Shown here one piece after another: positions 1-9,224 of a stretch of DNA of 64,000 bases. The notes beneath the pieces were generated by a model, which had not been told where the DNA came from, made no database searches, and saw only the letters and a program-made list of their open reading frames with translations. The stretch is from positions 1 through 64,000 of the forward strand of contig JAFGXR010000061.1 of assembly GCA_016936555.1 (NCBI GenBank), read 5' to 3'. Source of the stretch: Spirochaetales bacterium. GTDB taxonomy: Bacteria > Spirochaetota > Spirochaetia > DSM-2461. Numbering within the stretch: position 1 is the stretch's first letter; each line of letters starts with the position of its first letter. The position numbers and the translations under genes were made by a program.

Positions 1-1
1 C

Positions 2-670
2 GAACTCTGGAGCCGCATGTCCGAAGAGGAGAGAGACCCCTACAACCTCATCAAAGAGGGATTTATGGAGAAGGTCGACGACTTCGAGTTCGAGGGAAAG
101 AAAGTCCCGGGAAGCCGCCTCGGCTTCAGGCTGACCAAAGAGTTCCTGTCCGCCTATATGGGACGCCTCTTCGACAATCCTGAGGTCGTGTTCAATGAAG
201 ATATGCTCAAGCCCGAACTGCAGAGTCTGGAAGACTATGTGGACGGAATCAAGAACATCTGCGAGGCTCAGCAGAAAGTGGCCAAAGCCTATGTGGAGGA
301 CGGCAGCGTGGAAGGAGCCATTCCTCCCCTTAAAGCCATTCTCCATATTATGGCTGAAGGCAGCTATGAAGGGAAAACCGCCGAGGATCCGGAAATCCGG
401 AAGCTCTTCGACAGGGAGTACGTCCTGGGAAGCGACTGGTACAAAGAGAGACTGGTCCGCTATCAGGAGAACAGGATCGCTCAGATCGAGAACAGCATCG
501 CCTATATGGAGAAATTCCTGACTCAGGAGAGACACCGGGATGAAGCCATGAAGCTGGGGATCCCCTCGAGAGTGGAGAAGGCGAAAGCTGAACTGAAAGA
601 GGTGAAGGATCCGAAGTTTCTTGAGAAGATCAAAGGGACTCTGGGGCTGGATCCGCTTTACAGAGGCTAG
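2..670 (+). CDS. C-terminal part of a large protein, possibly PPi-type PEP carboxykinase (5' end outside window)
   Basis: The reading frame is open to the left edge, so this is the last ~222 residues of a longer protein; the internal Met at base 17 is not a credible start because in-frame codons precede it. The visible part is charged, helical and soluble, with no membrane segment or signal. It includes a block around GSRLGFRL, RLFDNP and LKPELQ, and ends near TLGLDPL. From memory this block resembles the C-terminal end of the ~1100-residue PPi-dependent PEP carboxykinase family, which interconverts PEP and oxaloacetate using pyrophosphate. The catalytic part is not in the window, so the assignment is tentative; an uncharacterised large cytosolic protein is the alternative. 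A strong hairpin follows the stop codon. Confidence 0.45.
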   Translation, partial: ELWSRMSEEERDPYNLIKEGFMEKVDDFEFEGKKVPGSRLGFRLTKEFLSAYMGRLFDNPEVVFNEDMLKPELQSLEDYVDGIKNICEAQQKVAKAYVEDGSVEGAIPPLKAILHIMAEGSYEGKTAEDPEIRKLFDREYVLGSDWYKERLVRYQENRIAQIENSIAYMEKFLTQERHRDEAMKLGIPSRVEKAKAELKEVKDPKFLEKIKGTLGLDPLYRG

Positions 671-678
671 ATGAAATA

Positions 679-711
679 ATAGGGGCTGTTGAAAAACCGA
701 ACAGCCCCTAT
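679..711. terminator. Hairpin between convergent genes, likely bidirectional terminator
   Basis: A perfect 12-bp inverted repeat (679-690 with 700-711, core AGGGGCTGTT / AACAGCCCCT) with a 9-base loop lies between the stop codon of the leftmost gene and the stop codon of the antiporter gene on the other strand. There is no long T-run, so it is a strong hairpin but not a textbook intrinsic terminator. The tail-to-tail position supports termination for both genes. Confidence 0.7.
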
Positions 712-736
712 ATGAATCGATCAATCCCTTTCCGAA

Positions 737-2797
737 TTATTTCTGCCCCAGCAGCTGAAAAACCGTATCGCTGTTGTCGGCATTCATAATCTTCTCCCTC
801 AGTTCGGGATTGTTCATCTTCCGCCCGATCTCGGCCAGCAGCTGAATATGGGGACCCACGTGAGACTTGGGAGAAATAATCAGAAAAAAGAGCCTCGTCG
901 GTTTTTTATCGAGCGAATCGAAATCGATTCCTTCGCGGTCTATCCCCACGGCCATGACGATATTGTCCGAAGCATCGCATTTGGCATGGGGAATGGCGAT
1001 GCCGTTTTCAAACCCCGTGGACATGGAAGCTTCCCTTTCCAGAACGGCTTCGAGAACCATTTCGCGGTTTTCAATGGCTCCGGCGTCGGCGACGAGATCG
1101 ACCAGTTCTTTGATCACGGCATTCTTCTCGCGGCTCTTCAGGTCGAGGGTGATAAGGTCTTTCCTCAGGTATTTCGCTATGTTCAGCGTCGTTTTAAAAT
1201 CCGCCGCATCCTCTTTGACGATTTCCCGCATTTCCGGAGATTTGACCAGTTCCTCGAGAGAGGAAACGGAATTGTCCAGCTCGACCAGAGTTTCATAAAC
1301 CGTCTGGCGGCCATAGGCCAGATCGTCCTGGTTTGAAGCGGAAACTTTCATGACGCTTCCCTTCAGGTCGACGCCGAGGTACTTCTGCCCCCGGCTCATC
1401 AGAAAGGAACGGCCGGGCTGCGTCTCCGAATCGGTGACGAAGAAGCCCTCGTCCTTGAAACTGCCGATCACCTGGGACGCCACCAGTTCCACCAGGCGAA
1501 CCGTCGGGAATTTGACCTTGTAGGAAACCCCTTTATGGTAGTCGAAATAGGATTTTTCCGCTTTGACATTCAGCTTGTCCATCAGCTTCTTCACGGTCGT
1601 CCCCTGAACGAGGAGCGTGAAGAGGATATATCCGAGCGTGATGTGGACTATGACATCCTTTCCGGGAAAACCGGCGGGAATGGCCAGGACCAGAGCGACG
1701 GGAACAGCGCCGCGCAGCCCGCCCCAGAACAGAATGGCCTGAAAAGCCGGTGAGATTTTTATCCCTCTTTCAAAGCGGTTATACAGGGGAATGATAAGAT
1801 AGATAACAGCCGCCCGGGCTACCGTGACAGCGGGTATGACCAGCAGCATAAGTTTGAGACTGGTAATGAGTCCCGAGGAATCGGAAAAATTCTGTGCTTC
1901 CGTCAGCCCGAGCAGAAGAAACACGAAACTGTTGGCCACGAAGGAGAAATAATCCCAGAAGTTTTCCATGAAGTAGTGGTTTTCATGTTTCAGAACATCA
2001 TTGCTCAGAAGGGAGACAACGATTCCCGCCGCGAGCGTGGACATGACTCCCGAAACATGAAGGAGGTCCGCCGTAATAAAAGAGATGTAAGCCATGATAA
2101 GACTGACGGTAATCTGAAGGGGCACATTGTTGCGCTGCAGCCGGACAATAAAACCGCCGATCAGTCCGACAGCCGAACCGATCAACAAGCCGCCGAGCAG
2201 CACGATCAGGAAGCTGATAACAGAATTGAAAACAAGGGTTCCCACAGTACTGATGCCGCTGTTGAGAGCCGAAAGAATAATGGAAAAGAGAACGATCGCC
2301 GTGGCGTCGTTGAAAATGCTCTCCCCGTCGACCAGAGTCACAAGCTGCCGGGGGGCTCCTATTTCATTGAAAAGGGAGATAACGGCTACGGGGTCGGTTG
2401 CGGAAATCAAAGCCCCGAAGAGCAGCGCCGATCCGATCCCCAGTGTCGCGGACAAGCTCAGAACGCCGCCTATGATTCCCGTGGAAATCAATACGCCCAC
2501 AACAGCGAGCAGGAGGATCGGGACGATATTCTTCTGGAGGGCTTTTAAATCCATATTGATAGAGGCGTCGTAAATCAGGGTCGGAAGAATGAGATAGAGA
2601 ATCGTATCGGGAGTGAGGCTGAGACTGACAAGAGGTTCATAAGCGACCTGAATGGCCAGAATACCCAGTGCGAAGCCGACGACCACCAGTCCGATCGTAT
2701 AGGGGAAATGCAGTTTTTTAAGCAAAACCGAAGAAGCTACGGCAATAGCCAGAAATCCGATAATGACAAATATATTCAGTGCCAGTTCATGCTCCAT
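737..2797 (-). CDS. Cation:proton antiporter (CPA1/NhaP type) fused to a PTS EIIA type-2 domain
   Basis: The protein has 686 residues from the ATG at 2797, which has GAGG eight bases upstream; a longer upstream extension lacks a ribosome site and is rejected. The first ~400 residues form about a dozen membrane helices with the CPA1 hallmarks SATDPVAV and an ESIFNDA block, indicating Na+(K+)/H+ exchange at the inner membrane. A linker of ~130 residues follows. The last ~145 residues match a fructose/nitrogen-type PTS EIIA domain with the phospho-acceptor context GIAIPHAKCD. The transport half is confident. The idea that phosphorylation or PTS state regulates ion exchange is inference. The gene is monocistronic, convergent with the leftmost gene and divergent from sdaA. 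Confidence 0.88.
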   Translation of the reverse strand: MEHELALNIFVIIGFLAIAVASSVLLKKLHFPYTIGLVVVGFALGILAIQVAYEPLVSLSLTPDTILYLILPTLIYDASINMDLKALQKNIVPILLLAVVGVLISTGIIGGVLSLSATLGIGSALLFGALISATDPVAVISLFNEIGAPRQLVTLVDGESIFNDATAIVLFSIILSALNSGISTVGTLVFNSVISFLIVLLGGLLIGSAVGLIGGFIVRLQRNNVPLQITVSLIMAYISFITADLLHVSGVMSTLAAGIVVSLLSNDVLKHENHYFMENFWDYFSFVANSFVFLLLGLTEAQNFSDSSGLITSLKLMLLVIPAVTVARAAVIYLIIPLYNRFERGIKISPAFQAILFWGGLRGAVPVALVLAIPAGFPGKDVIVHITLGYILFTLLVQGTTVKKLMDKLNVKAEKSYFDYHKGVSYKVKFPTVRLVELVASQVIGSFKDEGFFVTDSETQPGRSFLMSRGQKYLGVDLKGSVMKVSASNQDDLAYGRQTVYETLVELDNSVSSLEELVKSPEMREIVKEDAADFKTTLNIAKYLRKDLITLDLKSREKNAVIKELVDLVADAGAIENREMVLEAVLEREASMSTGFENGIAIPHAKCDASDNIVMAVGIDREGIDFDSLDKKPTRLFFLIISPKSHVGPHIQLLAEIGRKMNNPELREKIMNADNSDTVFQLLGQK

Positions 2798-2898
2798 AAA
2801 AAGATCCTCACTGCTCTTATCTTCAAATATTAAGTATATACAAACAGGAACAGTATTCTCATTAAAATCAATAATCAATATAAGTCGGCACATTTTTA

Positions 2899-2928
2899 TT
2901 AAAATGCGGAATAGACCTGTGTTAGAAT
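2899..2928 (+). promoter_or_regulatory. Candidate sigma-70 promoter of the serine dehydratase operon
   Basis: TTAAAA (2899-2904) and TAGAAT (2923-2928) are separated by 18 bases. They lie 18 bases before the start codon, which has its own site CAGGAGAGG. The -35 box is weak, so this is a candidate only. Confidence 0.4.
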
Positions 2929-2946
2929 CTCAATCAGGAGAGGACT

Positions 2947-4158
2947 ATGGAATCCATCAGGAATATTTACAGAATAGGCTACGGACCGTCCAGTTCGCAC
3001 ACGATGGGACCTCAGAGAGCGTCGGAAATTTTTCTTAAAAGAAATCCGGATGCCTCAAAGTACGAAGTCATACTCTACGGCAGCCTGGCCCTTACGGGCA
3101 AAGGCCATTTTACAGACAGAATTCTCTATCAGACCTTTCCTGCGGAAACCCTGGAAATGATCTGGAAGCCCCAGGAAGTCCTTCCCTTTCACACAAACGG
3201 CATGAAACTGAAAGCCCTTGGCCCCGGAGGCGCGATACAGGATGAGGCAACGGTTTACAGCGTCGGCGGCGGTGCCATAAGATGGGAACCGGAACCGGAA
3301 AAAGCGGAAGAATCCATCTATCCCCTGACATCCATGAAAGAATTGATCCGCTACGCCAGGCAATCGGGAAAGTCTCTCTGGGAAATTGTCGAGGACAGAG
3401 AGGGCGTTGAAATATGGGACTATCTGAAAGAAATCTGGGAACAGATGAAACAGAGCATCCGCAACGGGCTGGAGAACGAACACGTTCTGCCCGGCGACCT
3501 GAACCTGCCCAGAAAAGCAGCCTCCTATTACGCCAAGGCGATTAATTCTACGGGCATTCTCAAACACCGGGGCAAAATCTTCGCTTATGCCCTGGCTGTT
3601 TCCGAAGAAAATGCCGGCGGGGGAAAAGTCGTAACCGCGCCGACCTGCGGAAGCTGCGGAGTCCTCCCTTCGGTACTGTTCAATCTTCAGGAGCAGTACA
3701 ATTACAGAGACAGCAAAATACTCAAGGCGCTGGCCACGGCGGGACTTATCGGCAACCTGGTCAAGTACAATGCCTCCATATCGGGAGCAGAAGTGGGTTG
3801 CCAGGGCGAGGTGGGAACGGCCTGCGCCATGGCGGCCGCAGCGGCAGCCAAGCTCTTCGGAGGGACACTCGACCAGATTGAATACGCTGCGGAAATGGGT
3901 ATCGAGCATCACCTGGGACTGACTTGCGATCCCGTGGGCGGCTACGTGCAGATTCCCTGTATTGAAAGAAACGGTCTTGCGGCGGGACGGGCTTACGAAT
4001 CAGCGGTTTACGCCCTTTTTTCCGACGGACGCCACAGGGTCAGCTTTGATGAGGTGGTGCAGACCATGAAGGAGACGGGGCGGGATCTCCACTCCTCATA
4101 CCGGGAGACTTCGATCGCGGGATTGGCCAGGCATTCGGGGAGGAACAGTGAATCGTAA
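2947..4158 (+). CDS. sdaA: L-serine dehydratase, single-chain iron-sulfur type
   Basis: This 403-residue cytosolic enzyme deaminates L-serine to pyruvate and ammonia using an oxygen-labile [4Fe-4S] cluster. The N-terminal beta part begins with the family signature GYGPSSSHTMGP, and the alpha part carries TAPTCGSCGVLP. Candidate cluster cysteines sit in GCQGEVG, in TCDPVGG and in QIPCIERN. Alpha and beta parts are fused in one chain, as in the E. coli enzyme rather than the split Bacillus form. The start ATG follows a strong GGAGAGG site. The 3' end overlaps the next gene by 11 bases, so the two are probably translationally coupled. Serine-derived pyruvate would feed fermentation. Confidence 0.93.
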   Translation: MESIRNIYRIGYGPSSSHTMGPQRASEIFLKRNPDASKYEVILYGSLALTGKGHFTDRILYQTFPAETLEMIWKPQEVLPFHTNGMKLKALGPGGAIQDEATVYSVGGGAIRWEPEPEKAEESIYPLTSMKELIRYARQSGKSLWEIVEDREGVEIWDYLKEIWEQMKQSIRNGLENEHVLPGDLNLPRKAASYYAKAINSTGILKHRGKIFAYALAVSEENAGGGKVVTAPTCGSCGVLPSVLFNLQEQYNYRDSKILKALATAGLIGNLVKYNASISGAEVGCQGEVGTACAMAAAAAAKLFGGTLDQIEYAAEMGIEHHLGLTCDPVGGYVQIPCIERNGLAAGRAYESAVYALFSDGRHRVSFDEVVQTMKETGRDLHSSYRETSIAGLARHSGRNSES

Positions 4159-5281
4159 AATTGAGATAACAGAAACAGGCACGACGGGAGATCTGAAGGA
4201 TTTCATCAATCTTCCCCGGATCATATACAAAGATGATCCTCTCTGGATTCCCCCTCTGCCACTGGGTGAAAAAGAGGAATACGACAAAAGAAAAAATACG
4301 ATACTGAAACGGTCCGACCATGTATTTTTTTTAGCCAGAGCCGATGGGAAACCGGTTGGAAGAATGATCGTGTACATCGATCCCCGCTATAACAGATATC
4401 ATCAGAGCCGGACGGGGTTCTTCGGATCTTTCGAATCCATCGAAGATGGCAATGTGAGCCGGTGTCTTTTTCAGAAGGCGGAGCAATGGCTGCGGGACCG
4501 CGGAATGGAGGAGATTCTCGGTCCGATCAATCCCGTTTCCGAGTCCTGGGGCTTTGTCCTGGAGGGAAACTCTCCACCGGTTTTTCTCTCTCCCCATACT
4601 CCGCTCTACTACAACCGGCTGGCCGGTGAAGCGGGCTATGAAAAAGCCAAGGATCTCCTTGTTTATGAGGCTGATGCGCGCAAGGGCTATGTCATTCCCG
4701 ATCGATTCACCCGATTTTCCGATACTCTGCTGACGCGGAAACCGGAAATTACAGTAAGACCGATACAAAAAAGCAGACTGAAAGAGGAAGCATTACATGT
4801 ACTGAGAATTCTCAACGATTCGGTTGCGGGCAATTGGGGTTACGTACCAGTAGAAGAGGACGAGATGGCCGGAGTTCTCAAGCAGCTGAAACCTGTCATG
4901 GATGAACAGGCCATCTGGTTCGTGGAAGAGAAGGGCTTTCCTGTCGGTGTAGCTCTGGGATTTCCCGATATCAATGTTCTTCTCAGAACAGAAAGACCGG
5001 GAAAAGAACTGTCCATACCCGCAGCACTTTGGAAGCTGCTGACGCAAAAGGGCAGAATAAAGGACTACCGTTTATGGGGACTGGCTGTACTTCCCGAATA
5101 TCACGGCCTGGGGCTGGATGTGCTCCTTTATGTGTCTCTCTACAGAGCCCTGGAACCGAGGGGAATCCGGCTGGAGGCCAACTATATGCTCGAGGACAAC
5201 CCGAAGATACTCAATGCTCTGGAGAAAATGGAACTGGCTCCCGTAAAAAAATACAGGGTGTACCGGAAATCCCTGAACTGA
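4148..5281 (+). CDS. GNAT-superfamily protein (YghO-like N-acyltransferase family)
   Basis: A 377-residue soluble protein with a characteristic N-terminal block (YKDDPLWIPPL), a central GRMIVYIDPRYNRYH and the segment GPINPVSESWGFVLEG. These match a widespread uncharacterised family annotated as acyl-CoA N-acyltransferases and exemplified by YghO. The family fold is GNAT, but the substrate is unknown. The start overlaps the end of sdaA by 11 bases, which suggests co-expression with serine dehydratase. The C-terminal half looks like a second GNAT-type half with HGLGLDVLLY in the acyl-CoA-binding region. Function beyond the family level cannot be assigned. Confidence 0.75.
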   Translation: MNRKIEITETGTTGDLKDFINLPRIIYKDDPLWIPPLPLGEKEEYDKRKNTILKRSDHVFFLARADGKPVGRMIVYIDPRYNRYHQSRTGFFGSFESIEDGNVSRCLFQKAEQWLRDRGMEEILGPINPVSESWGFVLEGNSPPVFLSPHTPLYYNRLAGEAGYEKAKDLLVYEADARKGYVIPDRFTRFSDTLLTRKPEITVRPIQKSRLKEEALHVLRILNDSVAGNWGYVPVEEDEMAGVLKQLKPVMDEQAIWFVEEKGFPVGVALGFPDINVLLRTERPGKELSIPAALWKLLTQKGRIKDYRLWGLAVLPEYHGLGLDVLLYVSLYRALEPRGIRLEANYMLEDNPKILNALEKMELAPVKKYRVYRKSLN

Positions 5282-5289
5282 GCAGCCGG

Positions 5290-5469
5290 TCAGACTCCGA
5301 AAGCCTTCCGCTCATATCCGGTCGATTCGATCGTAGAGAGGATTTTTTCTCCCATTCCGGGAATTCCCGTATCGATCATCGTAAGCGTCCCTTCATGTTC
5401 CAGAAGATAGACCCTGACAAAACCGGTTGTCAGTTCAAATACACCTTTGCTTAATTCTGTATGTTTCAT
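5290..5469 (-). pseudogene. N-terminal remnant of a metallo-beta-lactamase-fold hydrolase
   Basis: Only 59 residues remain. They match the first strands of MBL-fold proteins: a short N-terminal beta unit, VYLLEHEGTLTMIDTGIPG, then a helix ending in GYERK. Intact members have 200 or more residues and the HxHxDH metal motif, which is absent here because the frame stops and the next gene's 3' end begins within 10 bases. The remnant lies just downstream of the AEC transporter gene on the same strand and has no clear ribosome site. A deletion has probably removed the catalytic part. An expressed short peptide is less likely. Confidence 0.6.
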
Positions 5470-5503
5470 ACAGCAATTTTCAGAAAGAAAAACCACAAGT
5501 TTT

Positions 5504-6475
5504 TTATGTCCAGAAGAAGAAAATGACCGGAATAATCAGAAGGAATAGCACTGTGGAAATAATCGTGGAATTGGCAATGAACTGTGTATCCATGCCGAAC
5601 ATATCACCTATGATAATGGGATTGACGCCCAGAGGAGCCAGTGCATTGATCATAAGGACCCCTCTCGAGGGCCCGTCGAACCAGGGCAGCTGTATCAGAA
5701 GAAACGTGGCGCCGATCCAGACGGCCATTCTCAGAAACAGAAAGGGGATGAGCGGGGGGACTGTTTTCAAGGATTTCCCGATTGACAGGGATAGGCCCAT
5801 CCCGAAAAGAATCAGCGGTATCGCCGTATTTCCGAAAGCGGAGATAAAACCGGAAAGCCAGAGGGGTATTCTGATTCCCGAAATCCCGACCGCTAATCCC
5901 CCGGCCATACAGATCAGAACCGGTGTCAGATTGTAGAGAAGCTCTCTTTTATCCAGGGCCTTCTCCTGCCTCAAGCCGAAGACCGCTATTGTCAGGAAAG
6001 AAAATATCAGAAGAAAGGGCCAGTAGAATGCTGTATAGAAGATTCCCCGCTGAAGTCCCTCGGGGCCTATAATCAACTCGTGGAGCCTCCAGCAGATATA
6101 GGCCAGATTACCGGTGAATGCCATAACGAGCAGTTCCGATCTGTAATGTCTGACCCATGAAGATTTTTTCTGGAGCAGAAAAATCAGTAAGAAAAGTGAG
6201 GACCAGCTCAGGGAGAAAAAAAGAAAGAGCCCGAGAGACATAGGCAGAAACTGCCCGGCTGTTTCATGGTCCAATGTTGAGAGAGACGAAAAGACAAGAG
6301 CCGGAATGGCGATACGAACCGCGAACTGCTGAAGAACCGGGCGGTTTTTGACCGGGATATAGCTGCCTCTGCGGGCCAGAACTCCGAGAAATATGGGGAG
6401 GAAAATCCCGGCAAGAGCTGAAGTGAGTGATTCCATAAAATCATTCAACAGGGATAATCTTTTATAGTCAAGCAC
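5504..6475 (-). CDS. AEC-family transporter (auxin efflux carrier superfamily)
   Basis: A 323-residue inner-membrane protein with about ten hydrophobic helices arranged as two halves of five. The N-terminal FLPIFLGVLARR and the C-terminal APLGVNPIIIG are typical of AEC permeases, which export small organic anions such as malate-type acids. The start is uncertain. GTG at 6475 follows GGGGAG closely, while ATG at 6436 begins right before the first membrane helix but has a weak ribosome site. I kept the GTG. The substrate cannot be read from sequence. Confidence 0.82.
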   Translation of the reverse strand: MLDYKRLSLLNDFMESLTSALAGIFLPIFLGVLARRGSYIPVKNRPVLQQFAVRIAIPALVFSSLSTLDHETAGQFLPMSLGLFLFFSLSWSSLFLLIFLLQKKSSWVRHYRSELLVMAFTGNLAYICWRLHELIIGPEGLQRGIFYTAFYWPFLLIFSFLTIAVFGLRQEKALDKRELLYNLTPVLICMAGGLAVGISGIRIPLWLSGFISAFGNTAIPLILFGMGLSLSIGKSLKTVPPLIPFLFLRMAVWIGATFLLIQLPWFDGPSRGVLMINALAPLGVNPIIIGDMFGMDTQFIANSTIISTVLFLLIIPVIFFFWT

Positions 6476-6585
6476 CGGTCTCCCCTGTTTTATTATATGA
6501 GGTTTAGAAAAGCATGATTCCCCGGGGCTGCCGCGGCGGATCCCCTCTTCACAAAAGACAAAGAATTATTCACTATATAATCCAT

Positions 6586-7191
6586 ATGGAAACAAAATAT
6601 ATACAGGATCTGCATATCCACACCACCTACTCGACAGGTGACAGCTCCGTCGAACCCCAGCAGACGATTCCCTTCATAGCCGAACTGGACCATGCACAAA
6701 TCAGGGGAATAAGCGATCATTTCGAATATCTGACCGGACCGGTCTTTGATCAATACAGAGAGGAAGTTCATCATTACGGGTTCTGGTGCGGCTGCGAAGT
6801 CAACGACAGCATAGATGCCCGGGAAGCCGTAACCTATCCCTTCGATTACTATATATATCACTGCCGGCACAGGGAATCGGAATACAGAGGAGCGGAAAAG
6901 CTTCTGGAGACGGGTAAACCCGTTATTGTATCCCATCCCATGGCTATGGGAGCGGATCTGAACAGAGTCCCCACGGGATGCCTTCTGGAAATCAATAACC
7001 GCTATGTATGGAAAAATGACTATATGGCCTATTTTTCGCCCCATCTCCACAGGTTCGGTTTTACAATCGGCTCCGATGCGCACAAACCGAACTGGCTTAA
7101 CCAGCATGTCGCCCGCCATGCGGCAGCCATGCTCGGAATAGAGGAAACTGTCCTATTCCCCTCTCGGTACAGCCTGTCCGTATATTCATAA
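6586..7191 (+). CDS. PHP-domain phosphoesterase family protein
   Basis: From the ATG at 6586 the protein has 201 residues. It carries the metal-binding motifs of the PHP (polymerase and histidinol phosphatase) fold in order: DLHIHTTYS, ISDHFE, GCEVND, VSHPMA and GSDAHKPNWL. Such proteins are metal-dependent phosphoesterases, but the substrate here is unknown. An in-frame upstream extension to 6514 looks non-coding. There is no ribosome site before 6586; instead a TATAAT box lies five bases upstream, so the message may be nearly leaderless. The next gene starts nine bases after the stop and is probably co-transcribed. Confidence 0.78.
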   Translation: METKYIQDLHIHTTYSTGDSSVEPQQTIPFIAELDHAQIRGISDHFEYLTGPVFDQYREEVHHYGFWCGCEVNDSIDAREAVTYPFDYYIYHCRHRESEYRGAEKLLETGKPVIVSHPMAMGADLNRVPTGCLLEINNRYVWKNDYMAYFSPHLHRFGFTIGSDAHKPNWLNQHVARHAAAMLGIEETVLFPSRYSLSVYS

Positions 7192-7200
7192 GGAAAAAAA

Positions 7201-8124
7201 ATGGAAAATATCGAATCCGTGGCCCTTATAGGCGCCGGAGCTCTGGGTCTGATGTATCTTGATACCATAAACAGAAAAGGAGGAAGTATGTCATATTTCC
7301 TCTCCGATGCGCAAAGACACGACCTCCTGAAAGAGAAAGTATTTAACATCAACGGAACTGAAACCAGACTTCCGTCGCGCCGTCCTTCAGATCTATCCAC
7401 TCCGCCGGATCTGGTTATTCTCTGCGTAAAAAATCATCATCTGGAAAGCGTCAGACACCTTCTCGGGGAAGTTTGCGGACCGGAAACCATTATCATATCG
7501 GTACTCAACGGAATCCGGAGCGAGGCTTTCCTCGAAACGGCGGTACCGGCCCCGACAGTCCTCTACACCGTCGTCCTGGGAATGGATGCCGTCAGGGAAG
7601 GGGATGGACTGACTTATACAAGACAGGGGAAATTTATAATCGGAACCAAAGACAACGCTCCTTCGGAAAAGCTGGATCAGGTGCGGGCATTTCTTGAGAG
7701 GAATGGATTCATATGCGAAATCCCCGAAGATATTCACAGAGAAATCTGGTTCAAATGGATGATCAATATCGGAATAAACCAGACCTCAGCCCTTCTCGGA
7801 GCCACCTACAGCGCATTTCAGAGAACTGGCGAAGCCAGAGCTCTTATGGATGACGCCATGAGGGAAACTATTTCGGTAGCCGAAGCCTCCGGGATCTCAC
7901 TTCATGAGGGAGACCTGGAAAGATGGTATTCCGTTTTGTCGACCCTCGGAGGCGGAGGAAAAACCTCCATGCTGCAGGATATGGAAGCCATGAGAAAGAC
8001 CGAAGTGGAATCCTTTGCCGGTGAGCTGATAGAGCTGGCCGGAAAGCTGGCTGTACCTGTTCCGGTCAACAGAGCCCTGTACAGACTGATAAAAGCCAAA
8101 GAAGAAATTTACTCAGGAAAGTGA
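7201..8124 (+). CDS. 2-dehydropantoate 2-reductase family protein (ketopantoate reductase-like)
   Basis: A 307-residue soluble protein with an N-terminal Rossmann NADP site (LIGAGALG) and a central stretch VILCVKNHH typical of ApbA/PanE. The helical C-terminal domain holds KWMINIGINQTSALL, where the catalytic Lys and the substrate-binding Asn of the family lie. PanE reduces ketopantoate to pantoate in coenzyme A synthesis, but the family includes other 2-keto-acid or imine reductases. It follows the PHP gene by nine bases with an AAGGA site. A second, more divergent relative lies at 60387, so which of the two is the pantothenate enzyme is unclear. Confidence 0.82.
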   Translation: MENIESVALIGAGALGLMYLDTINRKGGSMSYFLSDAQRHDLLKEKVFNINGTETRLPSRRPSDLSTPPDLVILCVKNHHLESVRHLLGEVCGPETIIISVLNGIRSEAFLETAVPAPTVLYTVVLGMDAVREGDGLTYTRQGKFIIGTKDNAPSEKLDQVRAFLERNGFICEIPEDIHREIWFKWMINIGINQTSALLGATYSAFQRTGEARALMDDAMRETISVAEASGISLHEGDLERWYSVLSTLGGGGKTSMLQDMEAMRKTEVESFAGELIELAGKLAVPVPVNRALYRLIKAKEEIYSGK

Positions 8125-8237
8125 CATAAAGACTCATTTAGTATGTTTAATTATTAATCTTTGTTAATTTTTGGAAAAAGTAATGTTTTCTTTTCCAATA
8201 CCTGATTAATTTATGCAAAGACTTAATTGGACTTATT

Positions 8238-9224
8238 ATGAACATCAAGATTTTAAAGCCATTATTAATTGCATTTCTGGCAGGACAGACTCTTTACGGA
8301 GCGGAAATAGATCAGTTAACGGATCGTGAAAAATACCAGGACTTGGCCGGAGATTTTACGCCGATTCTCAATGCCTATACGAACAGTCTATTGCTGGAGG
8401 CTGTTGAAAACTTCAATACCCAATATAATGTTCCGGACATGACTCTGCATGAAATCCACAGGAAAATGGCTTTTGAGATACATAAAAGCACAGCGGGGGA
8501 AAACCCGGAGAGCTACAGCGGGAAGATACCCGACAGAATCAATCTTGTTTACGCTCTGGGGAAAAGCGGACACGGCCCGGTCCAGACCTGGATCGTAAGC
8601 GAAGAGAACAGAGACTGGTGGACGAAGCTGGGCGAAAATATCTATTCAGGCTTCCTGCCCGAACCTGTCAACCGGAATTATATTGTCAAAGTGGCCGGGG
8701 AGTTTATCGGTCCTGATAAAATCGATCACTTTTTCGATCAGGGCTACTCCTACTGGCTGAAAAGCGGTTTCGGTGAAGATGATAAAGCTGCCATCGAGTT
8801 TGGAGTGGAGTCGGAAAACGGCTGGTACGGATTAAAAGCGGGAGGCGTTTTCTCCTTTGCCGACCTGAAAGCCAATTGGGAAGGTTACCGATTCTATATT
8901 GATCTGTTCGATGAGGAGAAAGGTTATCTCAAAATCAGCGAAGAAGGTTTAATCTCGATGAGAGAACCTTTTGACTGGTCCGATTATATCGACTGGCAAT
9001 TCGACGAACTAAAAAACCCTTCTGTCATGACTGAAATAACCTATCAGTTAATCTGCAGGCATATAAAAAGACATTACGAACAGTATAAAGAAACCTATGA
9101 CTATCTGGAAAAAAAAGGAATCCTCGATTTTGCCGTCAACCGGGATTCCATATACCTGACAGACGATCTCGCTTTCAGCAGAGATCGTGTTTTCGATCTG
9201 AAAGAGATTATGGCGGGAACTTAA
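8238..9224 (+). CDS. Secreted protein of unknown function
   Basis: A 328-residue protein with a Sec signal peptide ([19 protein letters not shown], cleavage near residue 21). The mature part is rich in Trp, Tyr, Asp and Glu. It includes [28 protein letters not shown] and [12 protein letters not shown], which suggests a compact extracytoplasmic fold with little membrane character. I recognise no family. It is preceded by an AT-rich spacer of about 113 bases and lacks a clear Shine-Dalgarno site. Its stop codon overlaps, on the opposite strand, the stop codon of the chemoreceptor gene. No functional claim is made. Confidence 0.7.
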   Translation: MNIKILKPLLIAFLAGQTLYGAEIDQLTDREKYQDLAGDFTPILNAYTNSLLLEAVENFNTQYNVPDMTLHEIHRKMAFEIHKSTAGENPESYSGKIPDRINLVYALGKSGHGPVQTWIVSEENRDWWTKLGENIYSGFLPEPVNRNYIVKVAGEFIGPDKIDHFFDQGYSYWLKSGFGEDDKAAIEFGVESENGWYGLKAGGVFSFADLKANWEGYRFYIDLFDEEKGYLKISEEGLISMREPFDWSDYIDWQFDELKNPSVMTEITYQLICRHIKRHYEQYKETYDYLEKKGILDFAVNRDSIYLTDDLAFSRDRVFDLKEIMAGT

